A stretch of 64,000 nucleotides of DNA from Vibrio gallicus (GTDB taxonomy: Bacteria; Pseudomonadota; Gammaproteobacteria; Enterobacterales; Vibrionaceae), in assembly GCF_024346875.1 (NCBI RefSeq), contig NZ_AP024872.1:682001-746000 (forward strand). Reading direction: 5' to 3'. The notes beneath the pieces are model-generated. The model was not told the DNA's origin. It ran no database searches and saw only the letters and a list, made by a program, of their open reading frames with translations. The translations under genes were made by a program, and so were the position numbers. Shown in pieces: positions 45,101 to 53,839 of this stretch. Numbering within the stretch: the first letter of the stretch is position 1; each line of letters begins with the position of its first letter.

Positions 45101-46048
45101 TGCGTTATCTTTGTTCCAGAAGTTATTTGAAAGATAGTAAGTAATCTGATCTTTATTTGGGTTAAAGCGGTTTAAATAAGAACGGCTATATCCATCTTGA
45201 CCATCTACGTAGTTCTCATCGCGGAAAGAACGATTACTATGGAACATACCGTAAGTTAGATCGTCTGCATGTTGATATGGAACGACTTTATAGTCTTTCG
45301 ATACAACTTTATCGCGCTCAACCAGTGAGAAGTATTCTGTTGTTTGGAAGCTCAGCTTGTCGAAATCCCAATCAGAAGTAAACTTAGGAATACAGTGTTT
45401 ACTCGGTACAGAATAGATAGAGCTCAGCTCAAAGTTGATCACGCCATTCTTAAGGTCGAGAAGGTAGCCTTTCCAGTCTTGCTCAGGAACCTGAGTCAAG
45501 GTTGAGCTCTCAGTTTTCACTGCACAACTTGTACCAAATAGGTCATTGATGTCTTTTTCAGAAACGGTTACGTTTGAGAAATCAGGCACGAAATAACGCT
45601 TTTGATCCCATGTCTTAGCCGCGCTGCTGTCAACTTGCTCTTTATTGGTACATTTATCATAGCTGTCTTCTGAACACTTATAATCAACGTATTTACCACC
45701 AATAGTAAGAATTGGACGATAGTTGTTTTCGGTATCAAAGCGCCCTTTAGTGTCAGCGCTAACAACATCATCATCAAATTGAACTACTTGGATGCCATTC
45801 TCAGTGGTAATGAGTTTTACCAACTTGACGTCATCCGGCACCTTACCCCTAAGCGCGGTAAGATAACGTGGCGTTTCACCCATCATGCGGCGATATAAGA
45901 ATGTCTTAGTCGATAATTGATTCAAGTCTGCGACTGACAACTCATACGGGGAACGGTCGACTGTATCATAGGGCTGATCCTTGGGCCCACAACCAACCAG
46001 TCCTGTGGCAACAGCTACGAGACTGAGGCCAAACACGGTTTTTTTCAT
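42179..46048 (-). CDS. giant lipoprotein zinc metalloprotease (metzincin type), paralogue 2
   Basis: The 1289-residue lipoprotein (lipobox LVGC, Cys20, then GPKDQPYDTVDRSP) has the zinc site HEFGHSIGLRH at residues 637-647 and a Met-turn-like SQMEYN about 45 residues later. It is collinear with paralogue 1 along the whole length: YVDYKCSEDSYDKCTN, RFGYSRQ, DPQHPYSN and LLGVWPDRLLAV. An internal region rich in Gln and Ala (about 480-560) is not shared and may be helical. The tail has three 9-bp repeats encoding DAK. The gene starts 13 bp after the last ABC ATPase, so it probably belongs to that operon and ends at the 42126 terminator. Confidence 0.82.
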   Translation of the reverse strand: MKKTVFGLSLVAVATGLVGCGPKDQPYDTVDRSPYELSVADLNQLSTKTFLYRRMMGETPRYLTALRGKVPDDVKLVKLITTENGIQVVQFDDDVVSADTKGRFDTENNYRPILTIGGKYVDYKCSEDSYDKCTNKEQVDSSAAKTWDQKRYFVPDFSNVTVSEKDINDLFGTSCAVKTESSTLTQVPEQDWKGYLLDLKNGVINFELSSIYSVPSKHCIPKFTSDWDFDKLSFQTTEYFSLVERDKVVSKDYKVVPYQHADDLTYGMFHSNRSFRDENYVDGQDGYSRSYLNRFNPNKDQITYYLSNNFWNKDNAIFLAAAKEAEAVINVQNEMYKTGLPHINFKQAKEKRYGDLRYSYLRLYDQPLDNGLLGVANYSNDPLTGEIISGGFNQFSANFLGNAAFTYNSFVRQYNLGRLNPEAIKDAVGVDYPNKDMQQTKLEGITDYAHLSQDGALLTRTAARQAPQDIEHATEQAGKYVSQEQRAKEADQKAERALQSGGYPMLQETMQQMTERKAVSFAHLQQLSEDVNGDLNYQLTPQEAIAQADKASELYDQRMAFNAEHNIMTADAANLGANYDVLPKGVKGYPINWKNPELWVNNAVGGKLKKLKQLPKALRHDMIMKTAAAGFVGTIIHEFGHSIGLRHNFKGSLDYTNFFTADDIAKQTAALAKLGYKNVSLSTASTSQMEYNQDMFGMGFGPYDLATLRFGYSRQVQANTATYANWNNPEDWYSLEKYDQQRRDEWAQGIEHGATDAGSLAMLRDDIGGNEKLISYKYCTDGNRTLNSDCNMFDMGYNKEQIAQYYIEQYLDRYKMRNTRDDRAKFYDTSYSAYISARKRGFNTLHEFIEDAGGLEDRVGWEAGVLDSMCAQDNSSWLCDGVAAKDATAKFFLQVASQPDSIVSINFRLPDGKIAWPSGGMEVHLNSLLGNYAKMDKSYLTDAEKLKPGQVLTQYSDAPKVFDELAIQSAIKAEYQDKYRQFTPVVKVIGRQLNSAQATVKDPQHPYSNEVDLLGVWPDRLLAVQQLVTRHTHRDTSGLTSQALVDYAPINKLFKDMLCRMTMANNEDDKFQPYMVKMIADTEKPCDDYATPTPTGLPWAGVSSVDDFYTSYTDMVNQNIEALTPDLTRATLGFGFDRDFGEIKGKTNLLHAMLNQVALYSTDSDTASQEKARVLREFVGIHQKADYVAAGSMQVINLNTKTPDKVTIDPVSIRGKQYIVTDENVLAKSLMQEIAMLKQYTPDVIAKLYPDAKDAKDAKAYNDIRANLVYVAGQRIKRDQKALEQLPVL

Positions 46049-46061
46049 TGTTACATCCTGT

Positions 46062-47030
46062 TTACGGTTTTATTAAGTGGCAAGCAACTTTATGTTCATC
46101 ATCGCTTAAACACGGTGAGCGCTCTGGACATAACTTTTCTGCGTGACGGCATCTTGTAGAAAAGGCGCAGCCTGCCGGTGGATTCATTGGTGATGGAATA
46201 TCACCCTTTAGAATAATTCTGTCTTTTTTAGCCCATGGGTCGGGCTGAGGTATTGCTGAAATCAAGGCTTCGGTATAAGGATGTTTTGGGTGATTAAACA
46301 CCTGCTCCGCATCCCCTACTTCTACAAATTTGCCTAAATACATAACCGCAATAGTGTCTGAAACATGTCTTACTACCGACAAATCATGGGCAATAAATAT
46401 CAGTGCGATATTCATCTCTCTTTGCAAGTCGAGTAGTAGGTTTACAATCTGAGCCTGTACCGATACGTCTAACGCAGATACTGATTCATCACATACGATA
46501 AGCTTAGGTTTTAGCGCGATCGCGCGGGCAATACCGATACGTTGGCGCTGGCCACCCGAGAATTCATGGGGAAAACGAGATGCGGCGTCTGGGCGTAAGC
46601 CAACTTTAACTAACAACTCAGCAACCCATTGATCACGCTCTTGCGCGCTACCAATGCCATGAACCACAAACGGTTCTTTTAATATCTCACCAACGGTATG
46701 ACGCTGGTTCAAACTCTCAAGGGGGTCTTGCAAAATAATCTGCATCTCTTTACGCAAAGAGATCATGTCACGGTTTTTGAGGTTCGTGATATCACGCCCC
46801 TCAAAATAGATTTTACCCGCAGTCGGTTCATAAAGCTTGAGTAAGGTACGGCCTACCGTGCTCTTACCACAACCTGATTCACCCACTAAACCAATGGTTT
46901 GGCCTGGATAAAGATCAAAAGACACACCATCAACGGCATATACGTATTTCTTCTCCTGAAACAGCTTATTGGATACCAAAAAGTGCTGTTTCAGGTTTTC
47001 GATTTTTAATAAAGGAGTCGCCTGCGTCAT
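46062..47030 (-). CDS. peptide ABC transporter ATPase (OppF/DppF type)
   Basis: The 322-residue ATPase has Walker A GESGCGKSTVGR, signature SGGQRQRIGIARAI, Walker B LIVCDESVSALDV and the C-terminal oligo/dipeptide domain with CAFSTRCRHAEKLCPERSPC, which has the usual Cys cluster. It energises the permease pair upstream. Its start overlaps the OppD-like stop by one base (TAATG). Confidence 0.92.
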   Translation of the reverse strand: MTQATPLLKIENLKQHFLVSNKLFQEKKYVYAVDGVSFDLYPGQTIGLVGESGCGKSTVGRTLLKLYEPTAGKIYFEGRDITNLKNRDMISLRKEMQIILQDPLESLNQRHTVGEILKEPFVVHGIGSAQERDQWVAELLVKVGLRPDAASRFPHEFSGGQRQRIGIARAIALKPKLIVCDESVSALDVSVQAQIVNLLLDLQREMNIALIFIAHDLSVVRHVSDTIAVMYLGKFVEVGDAEQVFNHPKHPYTEALISAIPQPDPWAKKDRIILKGDIPSPMNPPAGCAFSTRCRHAEKLCPERSPCLSDDEHKVACHLIKP

Positions 47031-48019
47031 TACAGAACCTCTTCAACAACGAGACAAGATACGGCATGGCCAGTTTCAACTAGCGCAGGCTTGGGGTTGG
47101 TTTCGTGACACGCTTCCATCGCCTTAGGGCAGCGGTTAACGAAACGACAGCCATTTGGCATATCTTTCAATTGTGGAACGCTACCCTCAATGGTAACAAG
47201 TTGCGCTTTTGGAACCGTAGATACAGTTGGCATAGAAGCCAATAAACCTTGTGTATAGGGATGGGTTGGTTTCCCAAAGATCTGGTAGACATCCCCCTGC
47301 TCTACTACGTTGCCTGCGTACATCACTGCAACGTCATCACAAATTTCAGCCACAACGCCCAAGTCATGGGTAATGAACACAATCGCCATTCCCAGCTCTT
47401 TTTGCATACGCTTCATTAGATCCAATATCTGGGCCTGGATGGTAACGTCGAGTGCTGTGGTTGGCTCATCTGCAATAAGAACCTTTGGCTCACATGCCAG
47501 TGCCATTGCAATCATTACGCGCTGGCGCATACCGCCAGACAGTTCATGTGGGTACACATCTAAGCGCTTCTCAGGCTCAGAGATACCAACCATTTTAAAC
47601 ATGTTAAGCGCGGCTTGACGACGGCTCGCCGCATCAAGATATTTATCACTGTGTAGCTCGTAAACTTCTTCGATTTGCTTACCAACACGCACTACAGGAT
47701 TGAGTGCGGTCATTGGATCTTGGAAGATCATCGATATGTCATGCCCACGCAGTGCGCAGCGCTCTGATTCGTTAAGCTTAGTGATATCGCGACCATCAAA
47801 GATGATCTCGCCATCGGTCACTTTACCGTATGGTTGAGGAAGAAGGTTCATAATCGATGCCGCTGTAATACTCTTACCACAGCCAGACTCACCAACAATA
47901 CCAAGGGTACGCCCAGCAATAACATCAAAGCTAACGCCGCTAAGTGCAGTGATATCACCCTCATCAGTGCTGAATTTGGTGGTGACGTTATTAAGCGACA
48001 AAATTACGTTATTAGTCAT
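47030..48019 (-). CDS. peptide ABC transporter ATPase (OppD/DppD type)
   Basis: The 329-residue ATPase has GESGCGKSITAASI, signature LSGGMRQRVMIAMALA, Walker B VLIADEPTTALDV and a C-terminal CRFVNRCPKAMEAC segment. It is the second motor subunit of the peptide transporter. It starts one base after the binding-protein stop. Confidence 0.92.
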   Translation of the reverse strand: MTNNVILSLNNVTTKFSTDEGDITALSGVSFDVIAGRTLGIVGESGCGKSITAASIMNLLPQPYGKVTDGEIIFDGRDITKLNESERCALRGHDISMIFQDPMTALNPVVRVGKQIEEVYELHSDKYLDAASRRQAALNMFKMVGISEPEKRLDVYPHELSGGMRQRVMIAMALACEPKVLIADEPTTALDVTIQAQILDLMKRMQKELGMAIVFITHDLGVVAEICDDVAVMYAGNVVEQGDVYQIFGKPTHPYTQGLLASMPTVSTVPKAQLVTIEGSVPQLKDMPNGCRFVNRCPKAMEACHETNPKPALVETGHAVSCLVVEEVL

Positions 48020-48020
48020 G

Positions 48021-49892
48021 TTATTTGCCTTCCACGTTAATTACTTGAGTACTCATATGAGTCATCATAGGGAAAGTATCACCATCACTTTTTGCATCTA
48101 ACACTGTGCGTTTCATATCAGAATCAATCCACATCAGACCTAGGTCGAGGTTGTTGGAATCAAATAAGAAGCGTGATTGCGCTGTACCTACTGAATTAGG
48201 AGCACGGACATAGCGCCAATGTACAGAGCGAGTAAAGCTGCTAACGGTACCAGGAATAAAGCAATTCGCGTCCATCACCTTACGCTGAATCTGGTTAGAT
48301 ACTGCGATGCGAGTTTTGGTATCAAAACTGGTATCAAAGGTTTGAATCAGCTTATCCATCTCAGGGTCTACAAAACTAAAAAAGTTGTTGGTTTGAGGGA
48401 TAGCATTACTTGAATGCAAGTACTGGCGATATGCTGGATAAAGACCACTGTTCATTCCAAAATAAGCAGCTTGGAATTTTTTCTCTAGTAGGCTCTTAAA
48501 GCCGGTAGAACCATCAACCAGTTTTAACTCGATGTCGAGTCCTGCTTTTTTAGCTTGCTCTTTTAGTACGATCACATCAGCAGTGCTTTTAGCACCTAAA
48601 TACATCAAGGTTATCTGCAGTGGCTGGCCTTGTTTGTTGTATAAAATGCCGTCAGATCCCAGCTTAGTGTAGCCAGCTTTAGCAAAGTGCTTTTGCGCCT
48701 CAATTGGAGAGAACGGTTTTACACCCACATCTTTAGGCGTGGCATAAGCACCGACTAAGGTACCAAAGCCATTTTGACGCGTAGCTTCACCATGACGCAC
48801 ATTCTTGATGACCGAATCAAAGTTCATAGAATAAGCAATACCAGCACGCAACTCGTCATTTTTAAGCACGGGATCGACCATGTTCAGCCAGATGCCTGTT
48901 GCGCCTTTTGAGGTTTCATTAGCCAGCGTTGATTTAACGATATAACCCTTACGGAACGGTGCTGAATTTGTTTTCTCAAACCAGATCTTCTGATCGTTGG
49001 CAAAGAACACATCCAGTTCACCCTTTTCAAAGTACTTGAACGCAAGATCAGGGTCACGAATCACAGAAAAACGGATTTTAGCTGGATTGTAACGGTTCTT
49101 GAGGTAACGGTTGTGATATCCCCACCAATCTTTAACGTGAGCCAATTCAATCGTGCGCCCTTTCTTCAAAGACGATACGTAGTAAGCCCCAGTTGTTGGT
49201 TCTGCTTTCCAGTTGTATCCACGTAGATAGTTTTTATCTAAGGCATCTTTAAGGAAATGCTTCGGTTTAGGCTGCATGTTGATGCGATCAATCAATTGAT
49301 CATGAGGCAGTGCATCCGCTGAATGCAGAGCAATCGTATATTTGTCATATACGGTGATGCCGATTACCTTAGTCGTGTAATAGTTTTTATAGAAGGGTGC
49401 ATGAACGTTCTTGTTCTTCACATAGTCAAAGAAAAACGTGTAATCTTCAGCCGTAATTGGCTCACCATCTGACCATTTTGCTTGTGGATCAAGCTTAAAA
49501 TACATGGTCTTGTTGTCTTGGCTAAACGCCCAAGCAGTCGCCAGTTCAGGATACGCTTGTAGCGTATTAGGATGGATACCAAGCAAGCCCGGATAACCGT
49601 CTGCTAAATATGAACGGAATGAACCATTAGTATCTGGTCCAATAGAGCGCAGTGTTAGCGGATAAGACGCCACATATAGATTCAGCGTGCCACCTTGTTT
49701 TGCTTCAGGACTTGCAAATAACGGCAAGTCTGAATTAGTAATCCAATGCAGATTACTTGGCAGTACTGGCGTTTCAGCTTGCTGAGTCTGAGCTGGCTGT
49801 TCGGCAGCCACTGCACTACTTGATGTATATAGAAACACACCCAATAGTGAGGCCAATAACGCCGATTTTTTAAGAGAATTTAAGGTCATCAT
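48021..49892 (-). CDS. periplasmic peptide-binding protein (YejA-like)
   Basis: From ATG 49892 the protein has 623 residues, with a signal peptide (LKKSALLASLLGVFLYTSSSAVA). An open frame reaches TTG 49949 but overlaps the permease, so it was rejected. The opening block SDLPLFASPEAKQGGTLNLY and the segment WSDGEPITAEDYTFFFDYV are typical of YejA-like SBP_bac_5 proteins of about 600 residues. YejABEF imports peptides, including antimicrobial microcin C. ATG follows the permease stop by one base. Confidence 0.88.
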   Translation of the reverse strand: MMTLNSLKKSALLASLLGVFLYTSSSAVAAEQPAQTQQAETPVLPSNLHWITNSDLPLFASPEAKQGGTLNLYVASYPLTLRSIGPDTNGSFRSYLADGYPGLLGIHPNTLQAYPELATAWAFSQDNKTMYFKLDPQAKWSDGEPITAEDYTFFFDYVKNKNVHAPFYKNYYTTKVIGITVYDKYTIALHSADALPHDQLIDRINMQPKPKHFLKDALDKNYLRGYNWKAEPTTGAYYVSSLKKGRTIELAHVKDWWGYHNRYLKNRYNPAKIRFSVIRDPDLAFKYFEKGELDVFFANDQKIWFEKTNSAPFRKGYIVKSTLANETSKGATGIWLNMVDPVLKNDELRAGIAYSMNFDSVIKNVRHGEATRQNGFGTLVGAYATPKDVGVKPFSPIEAQKHFAKAGYTKLGSDGILYNKQGQPLQITLMYLGAKSTADVIVLKEQAKKAGLDIELKLVDGSTGFKSLLEKKFQAAYFGMNSGLYPAYRQYLHSSNAIPQTNNFFSFVDPEMDKLIQTFDTSFDTKTRIAVSNQIQRKVMDANCFIPGTVSSFTRSVHWRYVRAPNSVGTAQSRFLFDSNNLDLGLMWIDSDMKRTVLDAKSDGDTFPMMTHMSTQVINVEGK

Positions 49893-49893
49893 A

Positions 49894-50937
49894 TTAGCTA
49901 TATTTAGTCTGTTTCTTAGGATCAAATGCTTCGCGGATTGCTTCACCAATAAAGGTAATCATGGTGAGAATGCCAACGATAGAGAACACAACCGAGCTCA
50001 TGATCCACCATGCATCTAGATTAGATTTACCTTGCTGAAGTAAATCACCCCAGCTTGGGGTTGGTGGTGTCAAACCTAGGCCTAAATAATCAAGCGCTGT
50101 CAGAGTTGAAATATTGGCAACAATGGTAAACGGGGCCAGAGTTACAATCATAACTAAGGTATTTGGCAGAATATGTTTCGTGATGATTCGCCAAGAGCTC
50201 GCTCCTTGAGCGCGAGCTGCCAGCACGTATTCACGCGCACGCTCTTTGTAAGATATAGAGCGCATATACCAGGTAATTGGAATCCAACCAAACAGGACGT
50301 TTATAAATACAAACAGAGCAAAGTTTGGCTTCACTATCGATACCAATATCATAATCACATACAGCATCGGTAGCATCGACCATATCTCAATACAGCGCTG
50401 CATGATTAGGTCAAAACGACCGCCTAAGTACCCCATTGCACTGCCCACAATTACACCAATAAAGTAACAAATGGCTAAAGTGATAAAGGCATAGAAAATG
50501 GCAATACGAAAGCCGTATACCAGCCTTGCTAATACGTCACGACCTGAGTTATCTGTTCCCAGATAATGTTGCGCATGAGCATTCGGAGCTGTCGGTGGGA
50601 ATCCATTAGAATAGTCTTGTTCTAATGGGTTCCATGGCACCATAGGCATAATTACCCAGTCACCTTGGTCTGCTTGTTCAAACTTGGCTTGCAGGTCGCG
50701 ATAATCTGCTTCATAGCCATATTGCTCACCGAAGTCTTCGCCAGTGCGCATCTTTGAATAAGTAGGAAAATAAAGGTGTCCCTGATAAGAGACAACCAAT
50801 GCCTTACTATTAACTAATGCCTCTGAGAATAGCGACAATACAACCAGTAATAGCAAAAAGATAAGCGAGAAATATCCACGTTTTATTGAGCAAAAACGTG
50901 CAATCTTCTTCTTAGTTAAATCGTCAAAATTAAACAT
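49894..50937 (-). CDS. peptide ABC transporter permease (OppC/YejE-like)
   Basis: The 347-residue inner-membrane permease has an N-terminal cytoplasmic segment, a periplasmic loop (residues 50-125) and five C-terminal helices. The EAA motif appears as REYVLAARAQGASSWRIITKHILPN. GTDNSGRDVLARLVYG is the OppC signature. It begins immediately after the OppB-like stop. Confidence 0.9.
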   Translation of the reverse strand: MFNFDDLTKKKIARFCSIKRGYFSLIFLLLLVVLSLFSEALVNSKALVVSYQGHLYFPTYSKMRTGEDFGEQYGYEADYRDLQAKFEQADQGDWVIMPMVPWNPLEQDYSNGFPPTAPNAHAQHYLGTDNSGRDVLARLVYGFRIAIFYAFITLAICYFIGVIVGSAMGYLGGRFDLIMQRCIEIWSMLPMLYVIMILVSIVKPNFALFVFINVLFGWIPITWYMRSISYKERAREYVLAARAQGASSWRIITKHILPNTLVMIVTLAPFTIVANISTLTALDYLGLGLTPPTPSWGDLLQQGKSNLDAWWIMSSVVFSIVGILTMITFIGEAIREAFDPKKQTKYS

Positions 50938-51942
50938 CTATTTACCAAACTTAACGCGAGGATCGACAGCTGCCACACACAGATCCGAAATGATATTACC
51001 GAACATCAGTAGCAGAGCAGAAAGGGAAAGAATGCCCATTACAACTGGGTAATCTCTTTGAATAATTGCTTCATAACCAAGCTGGCCAATACCATCGATA
51101 TTAAACACAACTTCAATTAGGAATGAACCAGACAAAAACACACTAATAACAGAACCAAAATGGCTAGCTATTGGGATTAGGCTATTTCTAAGCGCATGTT
51201 TATAAACAGAATCTTTATAAGTTAACCCTTTACTCACCGCTGTTTTAACATAATCAGAAGAGAGATTTTCTAACAGGTTATTTTTCATTGTCATTGTTAG
51301 AATGGCAACATCTGCAATGGTGTAACAAATAACCGGAAGTATTGCGTGCGAGAACAAGTCTTGCGCCTTACCTAAAAGGCTAAGCTCTTCAAAATTATTA
51401 CTGGTAAATCCACCTAACGGTAAAATATCGTAATAAAATGCCAGTAAAGAAAGCAACAATACACCTAATACATAGTTAGGCATTGAATAACCGACGAAGA
51501 TAATAACCGAGCTTATATTATCTCCCTTACCTCCATGATGAATTGCCTTATAAATACCCAATGGGATAGCAATCCCATAGCTTAAAATAAGCGCAATCAC
51601 CCCATAAAATAGAGATATAGGCATACGTTCTTTGACCATATCCCATACTGGATCGTAGTAGCGGGTAGATACACCAAGATCCAGATGAACAACATCAGTC
51701 AACCAATCAGCGTAAGCAATATAGGCTGGCTTATCCATGCCATACATTGCTTTCAACTCATTGATGTCACTCTCTGATAATGTTTGGGAAGCACTCTTTG
51801 CGCCGCCATTCATCTGCATCTCAGAAATCATACGCTCAACCGGACCACCGGGAACAAAGCGCGTTAAACAAAAGATCAGTACTGTTATCCCGATAAAGGT
51901 TGGGATTATAAGCAGCAATCGTTTAACAAAATAACCTAACAA
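50938..51942 (-). CDS. peptide ABC transporter permease (OppB/YejB-like)
   Basis: The 334-residue permease has a canonical OppB N-terminus (LGYFVKRLLLIIPTFIGITV), six helices and the EAA loop SDYVKTAVSKGLTYKDSVYKHALRN. The start is TTG 51942 with AGGGAG seven bases upstream. No ATG is available near the conserved N-terminus. It follows the beta-barrel gene by 30 bp. Confidence 0.9.
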   Translation of the reverse strand: MLGYFVKRLLLIIPTFIGITVLIFCLTRFVPGGPVERMISEMQMNGGAKSASQTLSESDINELKAMYGMDKPAYIAYADWLTDVVHLDLGVSTRYYDPVWDMVKERMPISLFYGVIALILSYGIAIPLGIYKAIHHGGKGDNISSVIIFVGYSMPNYVLGVLLLSLLAFYYDILPLGGFTSNNFEELSLLGKAQDLFSHAILPVICYTIADVAILTMTMKNNLLENLSSDYVKTAVSKGLTYKDSVYKHALRNSLIPIASHFGSVISVFLSGSFLIEVVFNIDGIGQLGYEAIIQRDYPVVMGILSLSALLLMFGNIISDLCVAAVDPRVKFGK

Positions 51943-51972
51943 TGGGGTTCTCCCTTGATTATAAAAATAGGT

Positions 51973-52857
51973 TTAGAAGCTGTAGCCAACTGACACGTAG
52001 TAGTTCGGGTCTTTGTCATCAAATAAACCAGAAACAGGGTTTGGACCTTTGTCAGGGTTAAAGTATTGCGCACTGTTGGTATAGCCAAGACCGACATACA
52101 GATTGTCTGTAAATGTGTAGTCAAACTCTTCACTGTGAGAAATGGTTGGGTATTTGGTATAACCCTGATAGGTGATGTAGTAGCTATCGGTCATGCTAAA
52201 CGAGAACGACAGATTGTCAGTAATTTGATAACTACTTGCTAGACCTAGACCGAAGGTATATTCAACTAAGTTTGAGCCACCGATAGACTCATACTTATTA
52301 AAGTATTTAGTCGCTGACGGCTGGAATACAAGACTTAACCCGTCGATATAACGGTTTACATCAAAAGAGAAAGGTACATATACGCTGGTACCAAAGTAAA
52401 GCTCGGTATCACGAGAGTACTGAGATGTTGGCAACAAGATACGCCCTTTCAGACCAACAGTGGTGAAATCACCAAATTGATAAAGGTTAGCGTAGTTAGC
52501 ATATAGATACGTAGAAGAAGCACACCAATAATCCTTGGTGTGTGTAGAACAATATTGAGTATCTAGGTAATACGCGCCGGTAATCACACCCGCACTAAAA
52601 TTATTAGTGAACTGATAGCCAAGCTGAAGGTCAAAGTCTACGTTGCGGTTATCTCGGTAATCATTTGCCCAGTTGTCAGCATACGTTACAGAGACAGCAC
52701 CTACCCAACTTGGAGTAAATGTTTGCTCAGATTGCACATCATCAGGGTCTGTATTGCTGATATCACTCGTTATAGGGTTCGCTAAAGCAACGGTCGTCGA
52801 GAGCGAAAACATGGCCAGTAAAAGCCCAGCTTTTATCACTAGATTTGATTTGTTCAA
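51973..52857 (-). CDS. predicted outer-membrane beta-barrel protein
   Basis: The 294-residue protein has a signal peptide ending VALA. The mature part has repeated alternating aromatic strands (WVGAVSVTYADNW, VDFDLQLGYQF, FSAGVITGAYYL, LVEYTFGLGLASSY). It ends in YYVSVGYSF, the C-terminal phenylalanine recognised by the BAM complex. Two cysteines eleven positions apart (YCSTH...YWCASS) may form a loop disulfide. Named families were not recognised. It is the first gene of the transporter-protease operon, so a peptide channel role is plausible but unproven. Confidence 0.72.
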   Translation of the reverse strand: MNKSNLVIKAGLLLAMFSLSTTVALANPITSDISNTDPDDVQSEQTFTPSWVGAVSVTYADNWANDYRDNRNVDFDLQLGYQFTNNFSAGVITGAYYLDTQYCSTHTKDYWCASSTYLYANYANLYQFGDFTTVGLKGRILLPTSQYSRDTELYFGTSVYVPFSFDVNRYIDGLSLVFQPSATKYFNKYESIGGSNLVEYTFGLGLASSYQITDNLSFSFSMTDSYYITYQGYTKYPTISHSEEFDYTFTDNLYVGLGYTNSAQYFNPDKGPNPVSGLFDDKDPNYYVSVGYSF

Positions 52858-53211
52858 TTTAGTATCTCAATAAAATTCAAATAATTTGTACTTATTGAGA
52901 GGGACCAATTGCAGTCAATAATACTGAATATAGTTTAATAACCAAACTCACATAAAACGACAACAATAGAAAGACACTGTACATTGATATACAGATAGTT
53001 GAATAGCCTAAATAGTTATTTAACCAGCAATCCTTGCTTGGTTTTAGCAAATAAATTCACTAAACCTAACCAGCGACAACCCTAATAGACGTAAAAAATT
53101 CAACGAGAGCATTCTATAGAAAATATGACCGTTAAATGAATCATGCCGAATAGAGTTCGGTTCCCTCCCACGCGTTACACTTGATATTAATATATATCGC
53201 CCGCCAAAAAA

Positions 53212-53227
53212 AGTGATCTAGATCACT
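53212..53227. promoter_or_regulatory. near-consensus CRP (or related) palindrome
   Basis: AGTGATCTAGATCACT is a perfect 16-bp palindrome with the GTGATCTAGATCAC core of the ideal E. coli CRP site. It is 355 bp from the beta-barrel start and about 610 bp from the tehA-like start. It may serve a distal promoter or an unseen transcript between them. Confidence 0.7.
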
Positions 53228-53673
53228 ACAAAGGCTAACCTGAAAGTGCATTAATGGAATTAAACATTCTGATTTTACAAACATTGCAACATGCATAATT
53301 CAACGAATTATATCAGCACATATTTGGAATATTAAATACCGAAATTCATTGCGTGATAAATATGATAACAGCTAATTAACTACCCACTCTATAATAGAAT
53401 ATGTGACCAAATATCCGATGCATTCATGATAGTGGTATAACACTCAACAATAATTGTAATCAGCACACTCGACATTAAAACATACTCTGTGACTTTCACT
53501 TATCCCACTCAAATGATGTTATGAAACACACAGCGATTATACGGATTCACAACCACTATGAAACCGATGGCTGTGCATATGCAGGGGTAACTTAAATTGC
53601 ATAAATGGCGAGCATAAAGAAAAACAAACATAATCAATTACTAGCGCTTAAATTCAGGCGAGCAAACAGCACA

Positions 53674-53695
53674 AAGGCGCAACAAGTTGCGCCTT
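53674..53695. repeat. 10-bp inverted repeat (possible terminator of a small RNA)
   Basis: AAGGCGCAAC and GTTGCGCCTT are separated by two bases. No gene lies within 800 bp upstream on the plus strand, and no U run follows it. It could end a small RNA or be a protein-binding palindrome. Confidence 0.45.
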
Positions 53696-53839
53696 ATAAA
53701 GTCTCGTTACTCAATCGTGAGTTTGCGAATCTCGCGGAATATAAACCGGAGATATATTAACGAGCAATAGAGTATTAGAAGCTCTTCAGCTTTGTAAGGA
53801 TATCGGATTGTATACCACAAAAGTATCTATGAAACGCTT

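Larger units (their letters stand above)
52858..53839. other. 982-bp intergenic region, mostly unassigned
   Basis: AT-rich DNA between the divergent beta-barrel operon and tehA-like gene. It contains a near-perfect CRP palindrome (53212) and a strong inverted repeat (53674). No coding frame with a ribosome site was found. Its length and isolated hairpin leave room for a small RNA. Confidence 0.5.
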
